Below are positions 56,601-64,000 of a stretch of 64,000 bases of DNA, in pieces. How positions within the stretch are numbered: position 1 is the first letter of the stretch; each line of letters begins with the position of its first letter. Under the pieces are notes generated by a model, which saw only the letters and a program-made list of their open reading frames with translations, searched no databases and had not been told where the DNA came from. The position numbers and the translations under genes are program-made. Location of the stretch: contig JAPPFH010000002.1 of assembly GCA_028875185.1 (NCBI GenBank), positions 1 to 64,000 of the forward strand. Reading direction: 5' to 3'. The DNA is from Chloroflexota bacterium (lineage in GTDB: Bacteria > Chloroflexota > Anaerolineae > Aggregatilineales > Phototrophicaceae).

Positions 56601-56640
56601 GCGTGTTCAAAGTCCTAAATCAGCGCAAACAAGCCCATAC
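56589..56640 (-). promoter_or_regulatory. antiterminator pairing of the lysine attenuator
   Basis: The segment GUAUGGGC (56640-56633) directly follows the leader-peptide stop codon. It is perfectly complementary over eight bases to GCCCAUAC (56596-56589). The second segment contains the terminator loop and three bases of its stem, so the two structures exclude each other. A secondary UGCG/CGCA pairing inside the loop could help. Ribosome position at the leader peptide would decide which forms. Confidence 0.85.
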
Positions 56641-56700
56641 TCAGTGGGAGTCGGTCTTCTTCACCTTCTTGCTTTCAGTTGCGCTGTCGAACGCGCTCAT
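56641..56700 (-). CDS. lysine-rich leader peptide of the lys operon
   Basis: This 19-codon reading frame encodes MSAFDSATESKKVKKTDSH and stops at 56641. Four of five consecutive codons (11, 12, 14, 15) are AAG lysine codons with a GUG between. A ribosome short of Lys-tRNA would stall there, five codons before the stop, and leave the following antiterminator segment free. A ribosome at the stop codon would cover it. An imperfect ribosome site (AGGG, about eight bases upstream) precedes the ATG. It is too short for standard gene callers. The function is inferred from arrangement, by analogy with trp, his and thr leaders. Confidence 0.88.
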   Translation of the reverse strand: MSAFDSATESKKVKKTDSH

Positions 56701-56764
56701 CTCAACTACCCTGTGCGCTTCGCTTCGATTCAATCACGTACTTTATCGCTTGCGCCGCTAATTC

Positions 56765-56770
56765 ACTATA
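56765..56770 (-). promoter_or_regulatory. candidate -10 of the lys operon promoter
   Basis: TATAGT on the minus strand lies in an AT-rich stretch (56760-56813) unlike its surroundings, about 65 bases upstream of the leader-peptide start. No well-spaced -35 is obvious; a TTGTTA is 20 bases further upstream. The promoter of the operon must lie hereabouts, since the previous gene ends at 56814. Confidence 0.35.
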
Positions 56771-56813
56771 ATCAATTTGTACGAAAATATTAACAAAACA
56801 AACGTTAAATTAA

Positions 56814-57680
56814 CTAAAAGCCGAATCGCTCCAATGTCTCATGCAGGGGCGGGAGGTATTTGTCACCGAAAAGCGTTAGATGTATGAGCAAGGGATATAG
56901 ATTGTAAATGTGGCGCCTTGTAGCATAGAAGTCATCGTCTATCGGAATCCTCTCCGCATAGGCGGTGAAGAAAGCCTCTCCCGTGCCGCCGAAGAGCGTC
57001 ATATAAGCCAACTCCATCTCATTATGCGCGAAATAGAGGGCTGGATCGATTATCCCGACAACCCGACCAGCGCGAGAAATCACATTGGTCTTCCACATAT
57101 CGCCGTGGATCAGCGCCGGCTTGGCTGGCTCGATCAAGTAATGGTCCAGCTTGCCGGCGATGCGCCGGAGCCGCCGTTCAAGCTCAGCGGGAAGGCGCCC
57201 CGATTCCCTCGCGATGCCAATCATGTATTGCAGCCGCTGCTCGCGAAAGAAAGCGACCCACGACGTCATTTGCGGATTCGGCTGATGCAAGGGTCCAATT
57301 AACGTATCGCGTTCAAGACCATAGAACGGGCTTGTCACCTGATGGCAATGCGCCATCAGCTCGCCCAGATGGCGCAGGACGTCACCCTCCCACTCGATGC
57401 GCCCGTCAACATATTCCATCAATAGCAGATTGGGTTCTTCGCGCAAGACTGCCGGCAACGGTAATCCTGAGCGCTCGCGCAGGTATCGCAGCATAAAGGC
57501 TTCGATCGTCAGGTCATGACCGCCATCGCCAACTTTAGCCACGACCGATTCACCGCCGGCCAGATCGACCCGCAGCACCTGGCTGATCATGCCGCCGGCC
57601 AGCGGCTGGCATGCGCGAACAGGCCGACGAAGCGCGCCCTCAATTCTGGATTGAACTTCGCGGCTGATGACGCGGCGCAT
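56814..57680 (-). CDS. fructosamine kinase / aminoglycoside phosphotransferase family protein
   Basis: The 288-residue protein has the kinase fold of fructosamine-3-kinases, which help repair glycated proteins. GGMISQVLRVDLAGGESVVAKVGDGG holds the nucleotide loop and Lys. LIHGDMWKTNVISRAGRVVGIIDPALYFAHNEMELAYMTLFGG holds the catalytic Asp-x-x-x-x-Asn and the DPA (DFG-like) metal motif. It could be a fructosamine or ribulosamine kinase. It is transcribed divergently from rpmF and is followed by the lysW leader, with no visible terminator in between. Confidence 0.9.
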   Translation of the reverse strand: MRRVISREVQSRIEGALRRPVRACQPLAGGMISQVLRVDLAGGESVVAKVGDGGHDLTIEAFMLRYLRERSGLPLPAVLREEPNLLLMEYVDGRIEWEGDVLRHLGELMAHCHQVTSPFYGLERDTLIGPLHQPNPQMTSWVAFFREQRLQYMIGIARESGRLPAELERRLRRIAGKLDHYLIEPAKPALIHGDMWKTNVISRAGRVVGIIDPALYFAHNEMELAYMTLFGGTGEAFFTAYAERIPIDDDFYATRRHIYNLYPLLIHLTLFGDKYLPPLHETLERFGF

Positions 57681-57718
57681 CGGCGAACCTTTTGGATTTG
57701 GTTTAGGGCAGGCTTGGC

Positions 57719-57748
57719 TTGACAGCCCGCCTCCCGCAACGGTACAAT
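57719..57748 (+). promoter_or_regulatory. strong sigma-70-type promoter of rpmF
   Basis: TTGACA (57719-57724) is a perfect -35, and TACAAT (57743-57748) is a five-of-six -10 with an 18-base spacer. It lies 37 bases upstream of the rpmF start and is the clearest promoter in the window. Confidence 0.75.
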
Positions 57749-57785
57749 ACGCCGATTATGCTGGAAATTGCTCAGGAGTAAAGAT

Positions 57786-57971
57786 ATGGGTCCGCTACCG
57801 AAGCGAAAAGTCTCGAAGTCCCGGCGAGACCGGCGCCGCGCCCACGACGCCTTGACGCTGAAGCATTTGGTGGAGTGCGTAAACTGTGGCGAATATCATA
57901 TCGCCCATCGCGTCTGCCCCAAATGCGGCTTCTATCGCGGCATGCAAATCATAGAGGTCGATAGCGATTGA
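57786..57971 (+). CDS. rpmF: 50S ribosomal protein bL32
   Basis: This 61-residue protein has the basic N-terminus GPLPKRKVSKSRRDRRRAHDAL characteristic of bL32 and a four-cysteine zinc ribbon (CVNCGEYHIAHRVCPKCGFYRG). Zinc-binding is retained, unlike C-minus paralogues. AGGAGT precedes the ATG. The promoter at 57719 and terminator at 58006 make it a single-gene transcript. fabD follows, as in many bacteria where rpmF adjoins fatty acid genes. Confidence 0.96.
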   Translation: MGPLPKRKVSKSRRDRRRAHDALTLKHLVECVNCGEYHIAHRVCPKCGFYRGMQIIEVDSD

Positions 57972-58005
57972 CCAGCCGCTTGGATTGACCGCATCGTACC
58001 AAAGG

Positions 58006-58030
58006 ACCGCGCTGTCAAGGCGCGGTTTTT
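58006..58030 (+). terminator. intrinsic terminator of rpmF
   Basis: ACCGCGC (58006-58012) and GCGCGGT (58020-58026) form a perfect seven-pair stem with loop TGTCAAG, followed by TTTTT (58026-58030). It lies 35 bases after the rpmF stop and separates it from fabD. Confidence 0.9.
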
Positions 58031-58116
58031 GCGTCGCGGCAGTGTCGGCGCCTCGCCGCAAAAGCTGTCATCTGGCATAATAATGACCAATTGACGGGGG
58101 ACCAAGATTCGCATAG

Positions 58117-59067
58117 ATGGACTGGAAGACTAGCGCTTTCTTATTTCCCGGGCAAGGCTCGCAAGCTGTCGGCATGGGCGCCGACTTCGCGCGGACGTTT
58201 GCCTTGGCTCGCGAGACCTTCGAGCAGGCGGATGAGTTCCTGGGATTCGACTTGTCTCGCATCTGCTTTGAGGGACCAAGCGAAGCCTTGAATCAAACCG
58301 ACATTACGCAGCCGGCGCTCTATGTATGCAGCATCGCCATTTGGCGCGCGCTCCAAGAGTGTCTTCCCGCGGCGCGACCCGCATGGCTGGCGGGCCACAG
58401 CCTGGGCGAGTTCTCGGCGCTCACCGCCGCGGACGCGCTCAGCTTTGAAGCTGGCTTGCGGTTGGTGGAAGCCCGCGGCCGCTTAATGCGGCGGGCTGGC
58501 GCCGAGAACCCGGGCGCGATGGCGGCGATACTCGCGCTCGATATCGCAGAAGTGGAAGCGCTCTGCAGCGCGGTTTCGGCGGAAACGGGGCAGGTCGTCG
58601 TGCTGGCGAATGACAACTGCCCGGGGCAGGCGGTCGTTTCCGGTAATATCGCGGCGGTCGACCGGCTAATCGAACGCGCGTCCGCTGCTGGCGCCAGACG
58701 GGCGGTCAAGCTTTCCGTGAGCGTGGCGGCGCACTCGCCGCTGATGGCATCGGCTTTGGCCGGCTTCCATGATGCCGTTCAGCGCGCCGCGTTTTCGCCG
58801 CCGGCCGCGCCAGTTTATGGCAACGTACTAGCGAAGCCGCTGGAATCGGCGGCTGATATCCAAATCGAGTTGGATCAGCAGTTGACGCGGTCGGTGCGCT
58901 GGACCGAGTCAATGCGCGCTATCATCGCGGCCGGGGCGCAGACCTTCATCGAGATTGGCTCGGGAAACGTGCTCGCCGGTTTGATGCGGCGAATCGATCG
59001 GTCGAAAGCGCGCGTCAGTCTCAATTCAGTTCGGTCGCTGGAGACTTTCCTGGAGTCGCTGGCTTGA
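58117..59067 (+). CDS. fabD: malonyl-CoA:ACP transacylase
   Basis: This 316-residue enzyme loads malonyl onto ACP for fatty acid synthesis. AFLFPGQGSQAVGMGADFARTF is the N-terminal oxyanion motif. The nucleophile Ser is in WLAGHSLGEFSALTAADAL (about 95) and the catalytic His is in VAAHSPLMASALAGF. The C-terminus has FIEIGSGNVLAGLMRRID. No strong ribosome site is visible immediately upstream of the ATG. It is followed 12 bases later by the enoyl-CoA hydratase gene. Confidence 0.93.
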   Translation: MDWKTSAFLFPGQGSQAVGMGADFARTFALARETFEQADEFLGFDLSRICFEGPSEALNQTDITQPALYVCSIAIWRALQECLPAARPAWLAGHSLGEFSALTAADALSFEAGLRLVEARGRLMRRAGAENPGAMAAILALDIAEVEALCSAVSAETGQVVVLANDNCPGQAVVSGNIAAVDRLIERASAAGARRAVKLSVSVAAHSPLMASALAGFHDAVQRAAFSPPAAPVYGNVLAKPLESAADIQIELDQQLTRSVRWTESMRAIIAAGAQTFIEIGSGNVLAGLMRRIDRSKARVSLNSVRSLETFLESLA

Positions 59068-59079
59068 GCCGGCCGGACA

Positions 59080-59883
59080 ATGGAGACCCAGATCATGTCC
59101 GACCTCATTCTGGCGCGCCGTTCCGAGCAAGTCTTCGAAATCACGCTCAACCGCCCCAGCGAGCGCAACGCCATTAACGACGAAATGATGATGGCTATCT
59201 CGCAGGCTTTCGATCTGGCGGAGCGCGAATTCAATGATGGCGCGCGCGTGGTCCTGGTGCGCGGCGCCGGGCGCGCCTTTTCGTCGGGCATAGACTTGGA
59301 TCAGTTTCTGGCGCTGGATGAGGGGCTTCGCGCGAATCTCTTCCCACATACCGGGCGATACCAAGCTATCTTTAACAAGATTGAGCGCTGCTCGCTTCCA
59401 GTCATTTGTGTGCTTCAAGGTTACTGCCTGGGCATGGCGCTGGAGCTGGCGCTCGCCTGCGATTTCCGAATTGCGGCAGAGCGAACGAAGCTAGGGCTGC
59501 CCGAAGCGCGTTTGGGCATCATTCCCGATGTGGGCGGTGCTGTACGTCTCGTTAAGCTGGTCGGCCCATCACGCGCCAAGGATCTGATCATGACGGGCCG
59601 CAATATCGATCTGTCGCAAGCGCTGGAGTGGGGGCTCGTCAATGCGGTCTTGCCCAAAGCGGACTTGGATCAAGGCGTCGCCGATTTTGTGGAGGCGCTT
59701 TCAGCCTCGGCGCCGCTGGCTGTGAGTTATGCCAAACGCGTCGTCAACGACATTGCCGAAAACACTCGCGGGCTGCAAATTGAAGCCTGGGCGCAAGCGC
59801 AACTCTTCCGCACCGCTGATTTTCGCAATGCAATACAAGCGATGATTGACAAGTCCTACCCAATTGACTGGGAAGGCAAGTAG
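59080..59883 (+). CDS. enoyl-CoA hydratase/isomerase family protein
   Basis: The 267-residue crotonase-fold protein acts on acyl-CoA thioesters. RPSERNAINDEMMMAISQAF, the oxyanion loop VRGAGRAFSSGIDLDQFLAL and GYCLGMALELALACDFRIAAERTKLGLPEARLGIIPDVGG are clear. The conserved Glu in the last phrase suggests hydratase activity. The start may be ATG 59080 or ATG 59095. It lies downstream of fabD and converges on murQ. The exact substrate (beta-oxidation, branched-chain or aromatic degradation) is not deducible. Confidence 0.9.
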   Translation: METQIMSDLILARRSEQVFEITLNRPSERNAINDEMMMAISQAFDLAEREFNDGARVVLVRGAGRAFSSGIDLDQFLALDEGLRANLFPHTGRYQAIFNKIERCSLPVICVLQGYCLGMALELALACDFRIAAERTKLGLPEARLGIIPDVGGAVRLVKLVGPSRAKDLIMTGRNIDLSQALEWGLVNAVLPKADLDQGVADFVEALSASAPLAVSYAKRVVNDIAENTRGLQIEAWAQAQLFRTADFRNAIQAMIDKSYPIDWEGK

Positions 59884-59889
59884 GGGCGC

Positions 59890-60804
59890 TTAAGCGCTGA
59901 CGTCCCCGATGACATCGCGCAGCCTGCCGTCGGCTTTCGCCAGCAATCGGCGCGCCTCAGCGAAATCGACGGCCAAGCGCGACATCACGACCGCCGGCTT
60001 CACCTCGTTATTCGCGCGCGCCAGCAGTTCCCGCGCCCCTTCGTCATCGGCTCCGGTCAATCGCGTGACGAGGCGGCGAGCGCGCTCCGCCAGCTTCTGA
60101 TTGGACACTTTCACATCAACCATCAGATTGCCGTAGACCTTGCCCAGGCGAATCATTGCGGCTGTGCTGAGCATATTCAGGATCAGCTTTTGCGCCGTGC
60201 CCGCTTTCATGCGTGTTGAGCCGGCGATAATCTCGGGTCCGACGTCAACCCAAATCGATACATCGGCAATATCGCCAATGGCGGAGCCCGCGTTGCAGGC
60301 GACCGCGATCGTCTGCGCGCCCTGCGCCTTGGCGTGCTTGAGGCCGCCGATGACGTAAGGCGTTCGCCCGCTGGCGGCGATGCCGCAGACGACATCCGCG
60401 CTCGTCAAGCCGCGGGCAGCCAGATCTTTGCGCGCGCTATCAGGCTTGTCCTCAGCGCCTTCGATTGATTCTGTTAGCGCGTCTGCGCCGCCAGCGATCA
60501 GGCCTTGCACCAGATCGGGCGCGACGCTGAATGTGGGCGCACATTCGACAGCGTCGAGAACGCCCAGGCGGCCGCTGGTGCCAGCGCCGAGGTATATCAG
60601 CCGCCCTCCTTTAGCGATCGCCGCGGCGATGATGTCGACCGCCGCAGCGATCTGCGGTAGCGCCTCGCGCACGGCCGCGGCAACTTTGGCGTCCTCGCGG
60701 TTGATCAGGCTGACCGCATCGAGCGTCGTCATTTGGTCGATGTTTGCGCTGGCGGGATTATCCCGCTCTGTATTGAGTGTCACTGGCATCGCCGCGCGCT
60801 CCAT
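59890..60804 (-). CDS. murQ: N-acetylmuramic acid 6-phosphate etherase
   Basis: This 304-residue SIS-domain enzyme cleaves the lactyl ether of MurNAc-6-phosphate to give GlcNAc-6-phosphate and lactate. LIYLGAGTSGRLGVLDAVECAPTF, ESIEGAEDKPDSARKDL and EIIAGSTRMKAGTAQKLILNMLSTAAMIRLGKVYGNLMVD are family-specific. It overlaps the upstream kinase gene by 25 bases from ATG 60804, or by 10 bases from ATG 60789. It is the last gene of the nagZ operon. Confidence 0.95.
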   Translation of the reverse strand: MERAAMPVTLNTERDNPASANIDQMTTLDAVSLINREDAKVAAAVREALPQIAAAVDIIAAAIAKGGRLIYLGAGTSGRLGVLDAVECAPTFSVAPDLVQGLIAGGADALTESIEGAEDKPDSARKDLAARGLTSADVVCGIAASGRTPYVIGGLKHAKAQGAQTIAVACNAGSAIGDIADVSIWVDVGPEIIAGSTRMKAGTAQKLILNMLSTAAMIRLGKVYGNLMVDVKVSNQKLAERARRLVTRLTGADDEGARELLARANNEVKPAVVMSRLAVDFAEARRLLAKADGRLRDVIGDVSA

Positions 60805-61712
60805 TCCATTTTTGCCAACAAGGCGGCGCCTTTGACCGGCGGGGATTTGGCGACCGGGCGCTTGGGCAGCCCGAGCCGCCGCAGGACTTCGGCGGAAAGC
60901 CAGTTTGTGTTTTCGAGCAGCCCGCCGGCAAACGCTATCGGCGCGTCCCTATAAGCGAGCCGCCGCCGCGCCGTCTCAGCGAGATTCGTCAGATGTTTGG
61001 CGGCGCGGCTCACTATGTCAATCGCAACGGTATCGCCGGTTTCCGCCAAATCCAGGACGAATGGCGCCAGGCTTGCGATTCGTGCCGCTGGCGCCGCCTC
61101 GGAGCGGTACGCCCATGCCACCAAGTCTCGCGCCCGAGACAAACACAAATGGTCGAGACAGGCGCGGCCGGTTGCTGTCATGGCGGCCTCCGCGCCGGAA
61201 TCGTATGTCGCTGTAAAATGCCGCAAAAGCTGCGATCCAATCCAGAAGCTGCTGCCTTCATCGCCGAGAAGGTATCCCCAACCGCCGACTTGCAGGCGCT
61301 TGCCGTCGGGCCTGCGGACATAAGCCGCGCTGCCCGTTCCCGCCAACAGCAGCAAGCCGTGACGCTGTGCCAACGCGCCCACCAGAGCAATCTCCAGATC
61401 CGAACTCGGCACGGCCTGACTCAAGGGCAAGGCGGAATTCGCGGTCTCGATGAGCCATTGCCGGCTGTGCAGATCCGATGCGCCGGCGATGCCGATGCCG
61501 ACCGCGGCGAGGCGCTCGTGATGCAGGTCCGCCAATTGAAGCGCTTCAAGTACGCCAGCTTGAATCCGCTCGCGAGCGACGCCGCGCCCCACAATGCTCG
61601 GATTGACCGATTCCCCTGTCCACATTGACAATTCGTTCAGGTCAGCATTCACGATGGCGACGCGCAGCGTGCTTCCGCCGCCATCAATGCCCATGAACAG
61701 CGGCTCATTCAT
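60780..61712 (-). CDS. BadF/BcrA-type amino-sugar kinase (GlcNAc or MurNAc kinase)
   Basis: The 310-residue ASKHA-fold protein has the phosphate-1 motif MGIDGGGSTLRVAIVNADLNE and GIGIAGASDLHSRQW. LLLAGTGSAAYVRRPDGKRLQVGGWGYLLGDEGSSFWIG is typical of N-acetylglucosamine kinases of the BadF family. Because murQ follows and nagZ precedes it, it is probably a MurNAc/GlcNAc kinase like clostridial MurK, producing the substrate for MurQ. The start overlaps the serine hydrolase stop by four bases. Confidence 0.9.
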   Translation of the reverse strand: MNEPLFMGIDGGGSTLRVAIVNADLNELSMWTGESVNPSIVGRGVARERIQAGVLEALQLADLHHERLAAVGIGIAGASDLHSRQWLIETANSALPLSQAVPSSDLEIALVGALAQRHGLLLLAGTGSAAYVRRPDGKRLQVGGWGYLLGDEGSSFWIGSQLLRHFTATYDSGAEAAMTATGRACLDHLCLSRARDLVAWAYRSEAAPAARIASLAPFVLDLAETGDTVAIDIVSRAAKHLTNLAETARRRLAYRDAPIAFAGGLLENTNWLSAEVLRRLGLPKRPVAKSPPVKGAALLAKMEWSARRCQ

Positions 61713-62908
61713 CGCCCGTCTACAGCCTCAACGATGAGATCGTGGATGGCGCGGCGAAACCTGTGAATGCCCGCTTCCGCCCGCCCATGATAGACGCGAT
61801 TTGTCAGCACCGCGCACACCAACTCCCTCTCCGGGTCGATCCACAGCGATGTGCCGGTGAAACCGGTGTGACCGTAAGCGCGTGCGCTATAACGGTCGCC
61901 GGCCGAAGAGCCGCTGTCGGCTTTGAGCATCCAGCCCAGACCGAGCCGAATTTGCCCGCTGGCTTGCTGGCTGGTCGCGCGCTGGCGCAGGTCCGCGCTG
62001 ATGGCCAGCCGCTCGTCACCGGCTAGCCAGGCTTGACCGAAGCGGGCGACATCCTGAGCAGTGGCGAAGAGACCGGCGTGACCGGCGACGCCACCGACGC
62101 CACAAGCATTTTCATCGTGAACCTCGCCCCAGGCGCGCCGATGACGCCAATGACTGTCCAGCTCCGTCGGCGCGATTTTGCCGCGCGCGCTGCCGTTTAG
62201 CATCGGATTGTAGCTGAAAGAGTCCAGCGCCAAGGGCTGGAGCGCCAGATCGCTCACCGCCTCGTCCAGCCGCGCGCTGTGCAGGCGCGCGACCGCCTCG
62301 CCGAGGAGCATGATGCCGATGTCGGTATAGCGCAGCTCGCCGCCAATGGCGCCAGCGAAGGGAAAGTCTACCATGGCGCTTAAGCCGCGCCGCCAACGAC
62401 CATCATCGTATTGTTTAATGTGAGTCGGTGGTGGCGGGGGACGATCCGAAGCCAAGAGATAAACCGACCGCCAGGGTGGCAGGCCAGAGGTATGAGTCAG
62501 CAGATGCCTAAACGTGACTTCGCAGGGATCGACCGACAAGCCGCGATACCGCCGCTCCACTGGCAGAAAAGCGCGCGTGTGCGGGTCTTGCCCGCTGCCG
62601 ATTTCGCGCGGGTTCACCCGGCCGAACTCGGGGATGACATCCACCAGGCGGCTCTCCAAGTTAATGGCGCCGGCTTCGACCAAAACCAGAAAACTTGTCT
62701 CGACGATGAGCTTGGTCACCGAGGCGAGATCAAAGAGCGTATCGATGGTAACTGCTGCAGTCATTCCGCTCGGATCAATCCAGCCGCGGCTGTCCCTCAG
62801 CATTGTTCGCCCCTGGTGTATTACACAGACGCTAAGCGCCGGGAATGTCCCCGGCAGGTGACGCTTCAGCAGGCTTTCATAAGCCGCCGGATCCACTAGA
62901 CTGGTCAT
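61709..62908 (-). CDS. serine beta-lactamase-like hydrolase
   Basis: This 399-residue class C beta-lactamase/PBP-fold protein has the Ser-x-x-Lys motif in FDLASVTKLIVETSF (about 57-70), a Tyr motif in LRYTDIGIMLLGEAVARL and an HTG motif in GHTGFTGTSLWIDPE near 350. No signal peptide is evident. In Bacillus a related serine hydrolase lies beside nagZ and murQ. It may cleave muropeptides during recycling. It sits between nagZ and the kinase, overlapping both. Confidence 0.87.
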   Translation of the reverse strand: MTSLVDPAAYESLLKRHLPGTFPALSVCVIHQGRTMLRDSRGWIDPSGMTAAVTIDTLFDLASVTKLIVETSFLVLVEAGAINLESRLVDVIPEFGRVNPREIGSGQDPHTRAFLPVERRYRGLSVDPCEVTFRHLLTHTSGLPPWRSVYLLASDRPPPPPTHIKQYDDGRWRRGLSAMVDFPFAGAIGGELRYTDIGIMLLGEAVARLHSARLDEAVSDLALQPLALDSFSYNPMLNGSARGKIAPTELDSHWRHRRAWGEVHDENACGVGGVAGHAGLFATAQDVARFGQAWLAGDERLAISADLRQRATSQQASGQIRLGLGWMLKADSGSSAGDRYSARAYGHTGFTGTSLWIDPERELVCAVLTNRVYHGRAEAGIHRFRRAIHDLIVEAVDGR

Positions 62909-64000
62909 CAGATTTCAACCGTGAGTTTGCCGCCGGGCTGATAATCGCCGCAGAGCGCCTCGACAGCCGCTTCGAGCGAGGGGACGCTGTCGCCCATTGT
63001 GCAAATCACACTGTCCGCTCCCGTGATCTCTCCGGCGTCGTAGGGATTACCAATGCAGATCAGAACTACCGCTTGCGCGCGGTCGCAGATGAACCGAGCT
63101 AGCCTCAATTGCGCCGGTTGCATGTGCGCGTTTCGCGTGACTAGAATGACGATGCCCTTTCTGGTCCAGACACCAGACAGGGCTTCACAGTTGGCAGCGA
63201 AATCTGCCGCCGGATCAACGATGTGGCTGGCGAGGGTCGGCAGTCGATTCGACAGAAACGCTGCGATTCGGCTACGGTCATGCGCTGCGCCGCCCCCCGT
63301 AATTCGCTGTGACGAAAACTCGATCAGCGCGACATGCTCCGCTGACGCGGGAAGGGGCAGCGCGCTGCCTTGCGTAACACGGACAGTACCGGCGCGCGCC
63401 GCCTCGCCTGCCAGCGACCGGTGCGCCTCGCAGCCCACGACCTCCAGCGGCGGCGCCTTATCCAGAGCAAATCGGCTTTTGAGCTCCTGGACGCGGGACA
63501 TGGACTGATTGATCCGCTCGGCGGATAGCCTTCCGGTCTCCGCCGCATGCTGCAAAGCGCGGTATGCCTCTTCCTGAGCCGCGCGCGTATGCGAAAACAA
63601 GACCATATCGACGCCGGCCTGCAGCGCAAGCACAGCTGATTCGCCCGCGCCAAAGGCATCCGTGATCGCCTTCATTTCCATGCAGTCGGTGCAGACAGCG
63701 CCATGATAGCCTAGCTCTTGACGAAGCAGCCCGTCCACAATGCGCGGCGAAAGCGTAGCCGGAAACTCGCCATCCAACTCCTCATACAACACGTGCGTCA
63801 GCATGACGAAGCCAACATCGGCGGCGATCGCCTTGCGGAAGGGATGCAGGTCTTCGTCATTCAGGTAGGACAGCGAACCCCGCACGCTGGCCGGACCGTC
63901 GTGCGTGTCAACCACCGTGTTGCCGAGCCCGGGAAAATGCTTAACGGTCGCCGCCACCCCGGAGCGCTGGAATCCACGAATTTGCGCCACAACCATTTCG
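62908..64000 (-). CDS. nagZ: beta-N-acetylhexosaminidase (NagZ, GH3), 5' part cut by window end
   Basis: About 363 residues of a GH3 glycosidase are in the window; the gene begins beyond 64000. GVAATVKHFPGLGNTVVDTHDGP is the conserved KHFPG motif, YLNDEDLHPFRKAIAADVGFVMLTHVLY follows, and HGAVCTDCMEMKAITDAFGAG carries the catalytic Asp. A C-terminal domain (about residues 190-362) is also present, making it the two-domain form. It removes GlcNAc from muropeptides. The Met at 63996 is internal rather than a start. Its stop overlaps the next gene's start. Confidence 0.93.
   Translation of the reverse strand, partial: EMVVAQIRGFQRSGVAATVKHFPGLGNTVVDTHDGPASVRGSLSYLNDEDLHPFRKAIAADVGFVMLTHVLYEELDGEFPATLSPRIVDGLLRQELGYHGAVCTDCMEMKAITDAFGAGESAVLALQAGVDMVLFSHTRAAQEEAYRALQHAAETGRLSAERINQSMSRVQELKSRFALDKAPPLEVVGCEAHRSLAGEAARAGTVRVTQGSALPLPASAEHVALIEFSSQRITGGGAAHDRSRIAAFLSNRLPTLASHIVDPAADFAANCEALSGVWTRKGIVILVTRNAHMQPAQLRLARFICDRAQAVVLICIGNPYDAGEITGADSVICTMGDSVPSLEAAVEALCGDYQPGGKLTVEI

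Noticed and set aside
1-64000. tRNA, rRNA, CRISPR array, transposase or integrase
   Set aside because: I looked for T-arm sequences, evenly spaced repeats and transposase or recombinase motifs on both strands and saw none. A covariance-model search would settle the RNA genes.

Overview
The window looks like a chromosomal segment of a Chloroflexota bacterium, most likely Anaerolineae or a close relative. It is GC-rich and densely packed with genes. The case for Chloroflexota is the LysW (amino-group carrier protein) route of lysine synthesis, a surface lipoprotein with a long Thr/Pro linker, G-rich dispersed repeats, a long-form HPF next to a ComF protein, and the overall mix of genes. This assignment is an inference from gene content. 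No rRNA, tRNA, CRISPR array or insertion sequence was found, and no gene-free stretch exceeds 300 bases.

Layout. 1-9650: aconitase, a DsbA-like protein, HIT hydrolase, FabG, a TolB-like lipoprotein and Lon, with two copies of a G-rich repeat. 9880-20100: a secreted SPNxDG-repeat protein with two GT2 glycosyltransferases, HPF/ComF, the pgeF-yggS-yggT cluster, a zinc-ribbon coiled-coil protein, and a membrane protein/repeat protein/PspA-like set. 20100-26400: a DUF2085 membrane protein, two thioredoxin-type proteins (one fused to CcdA), CCA-adding enzyme and a UbiA prenyltransferase. 26600-32400: an M1-like lipoprotein peptidase, a VOC protein, PEP carboxylase and a glutamate formiminotransferase. 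32500-41740: an operon for a peptide-type ABC importer (SBP, two permeases, two ATPases) followed by hyuA-hyuB, pointing to uptake and hydrolysis of a 5-oxoproline- or hydantoin-like compound. The hyuA reading frame is broken near its end.

43270-47040 holds an AT-richer two-gene insert encoding a large membrane protein and a soluble partner that I do not recognise. It lies between yifB and the lysine region. 47040-56550 carries lysine biosynthesis by the alpha-aminoadipate/LysW pathway. hacA-hacB lie beyond a divergent MFS transporter, and the main operon reads lysW-lysX-lysY-lysZ-lysJ-lysK-hcs on the minus strand.

The most interesting signal is just upstream of lysW. It is a complete ribosome-mediated attenuator: a 19-residue leader peptide with four Lys codons in five (KKVKK), an 8-nt segment immediately after its stop codon, a perfectly complementary 8-nt segment, and an overlapping intrinsic terminator. 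The sequence therefore contains a full lysine-sensing switch for the whole operon.

56800-64000: a fructosamine-kinase-family protein, rpmF with a good promoter and terminator, fabD, an enoyl-CoA hydratase, and a four-gene overlapping minus-strand operon (nagZ, serine hydrolase, amino-sugar kinase, murQ) for recycling cell-wall amino sugars. nagZ runs off the window end.
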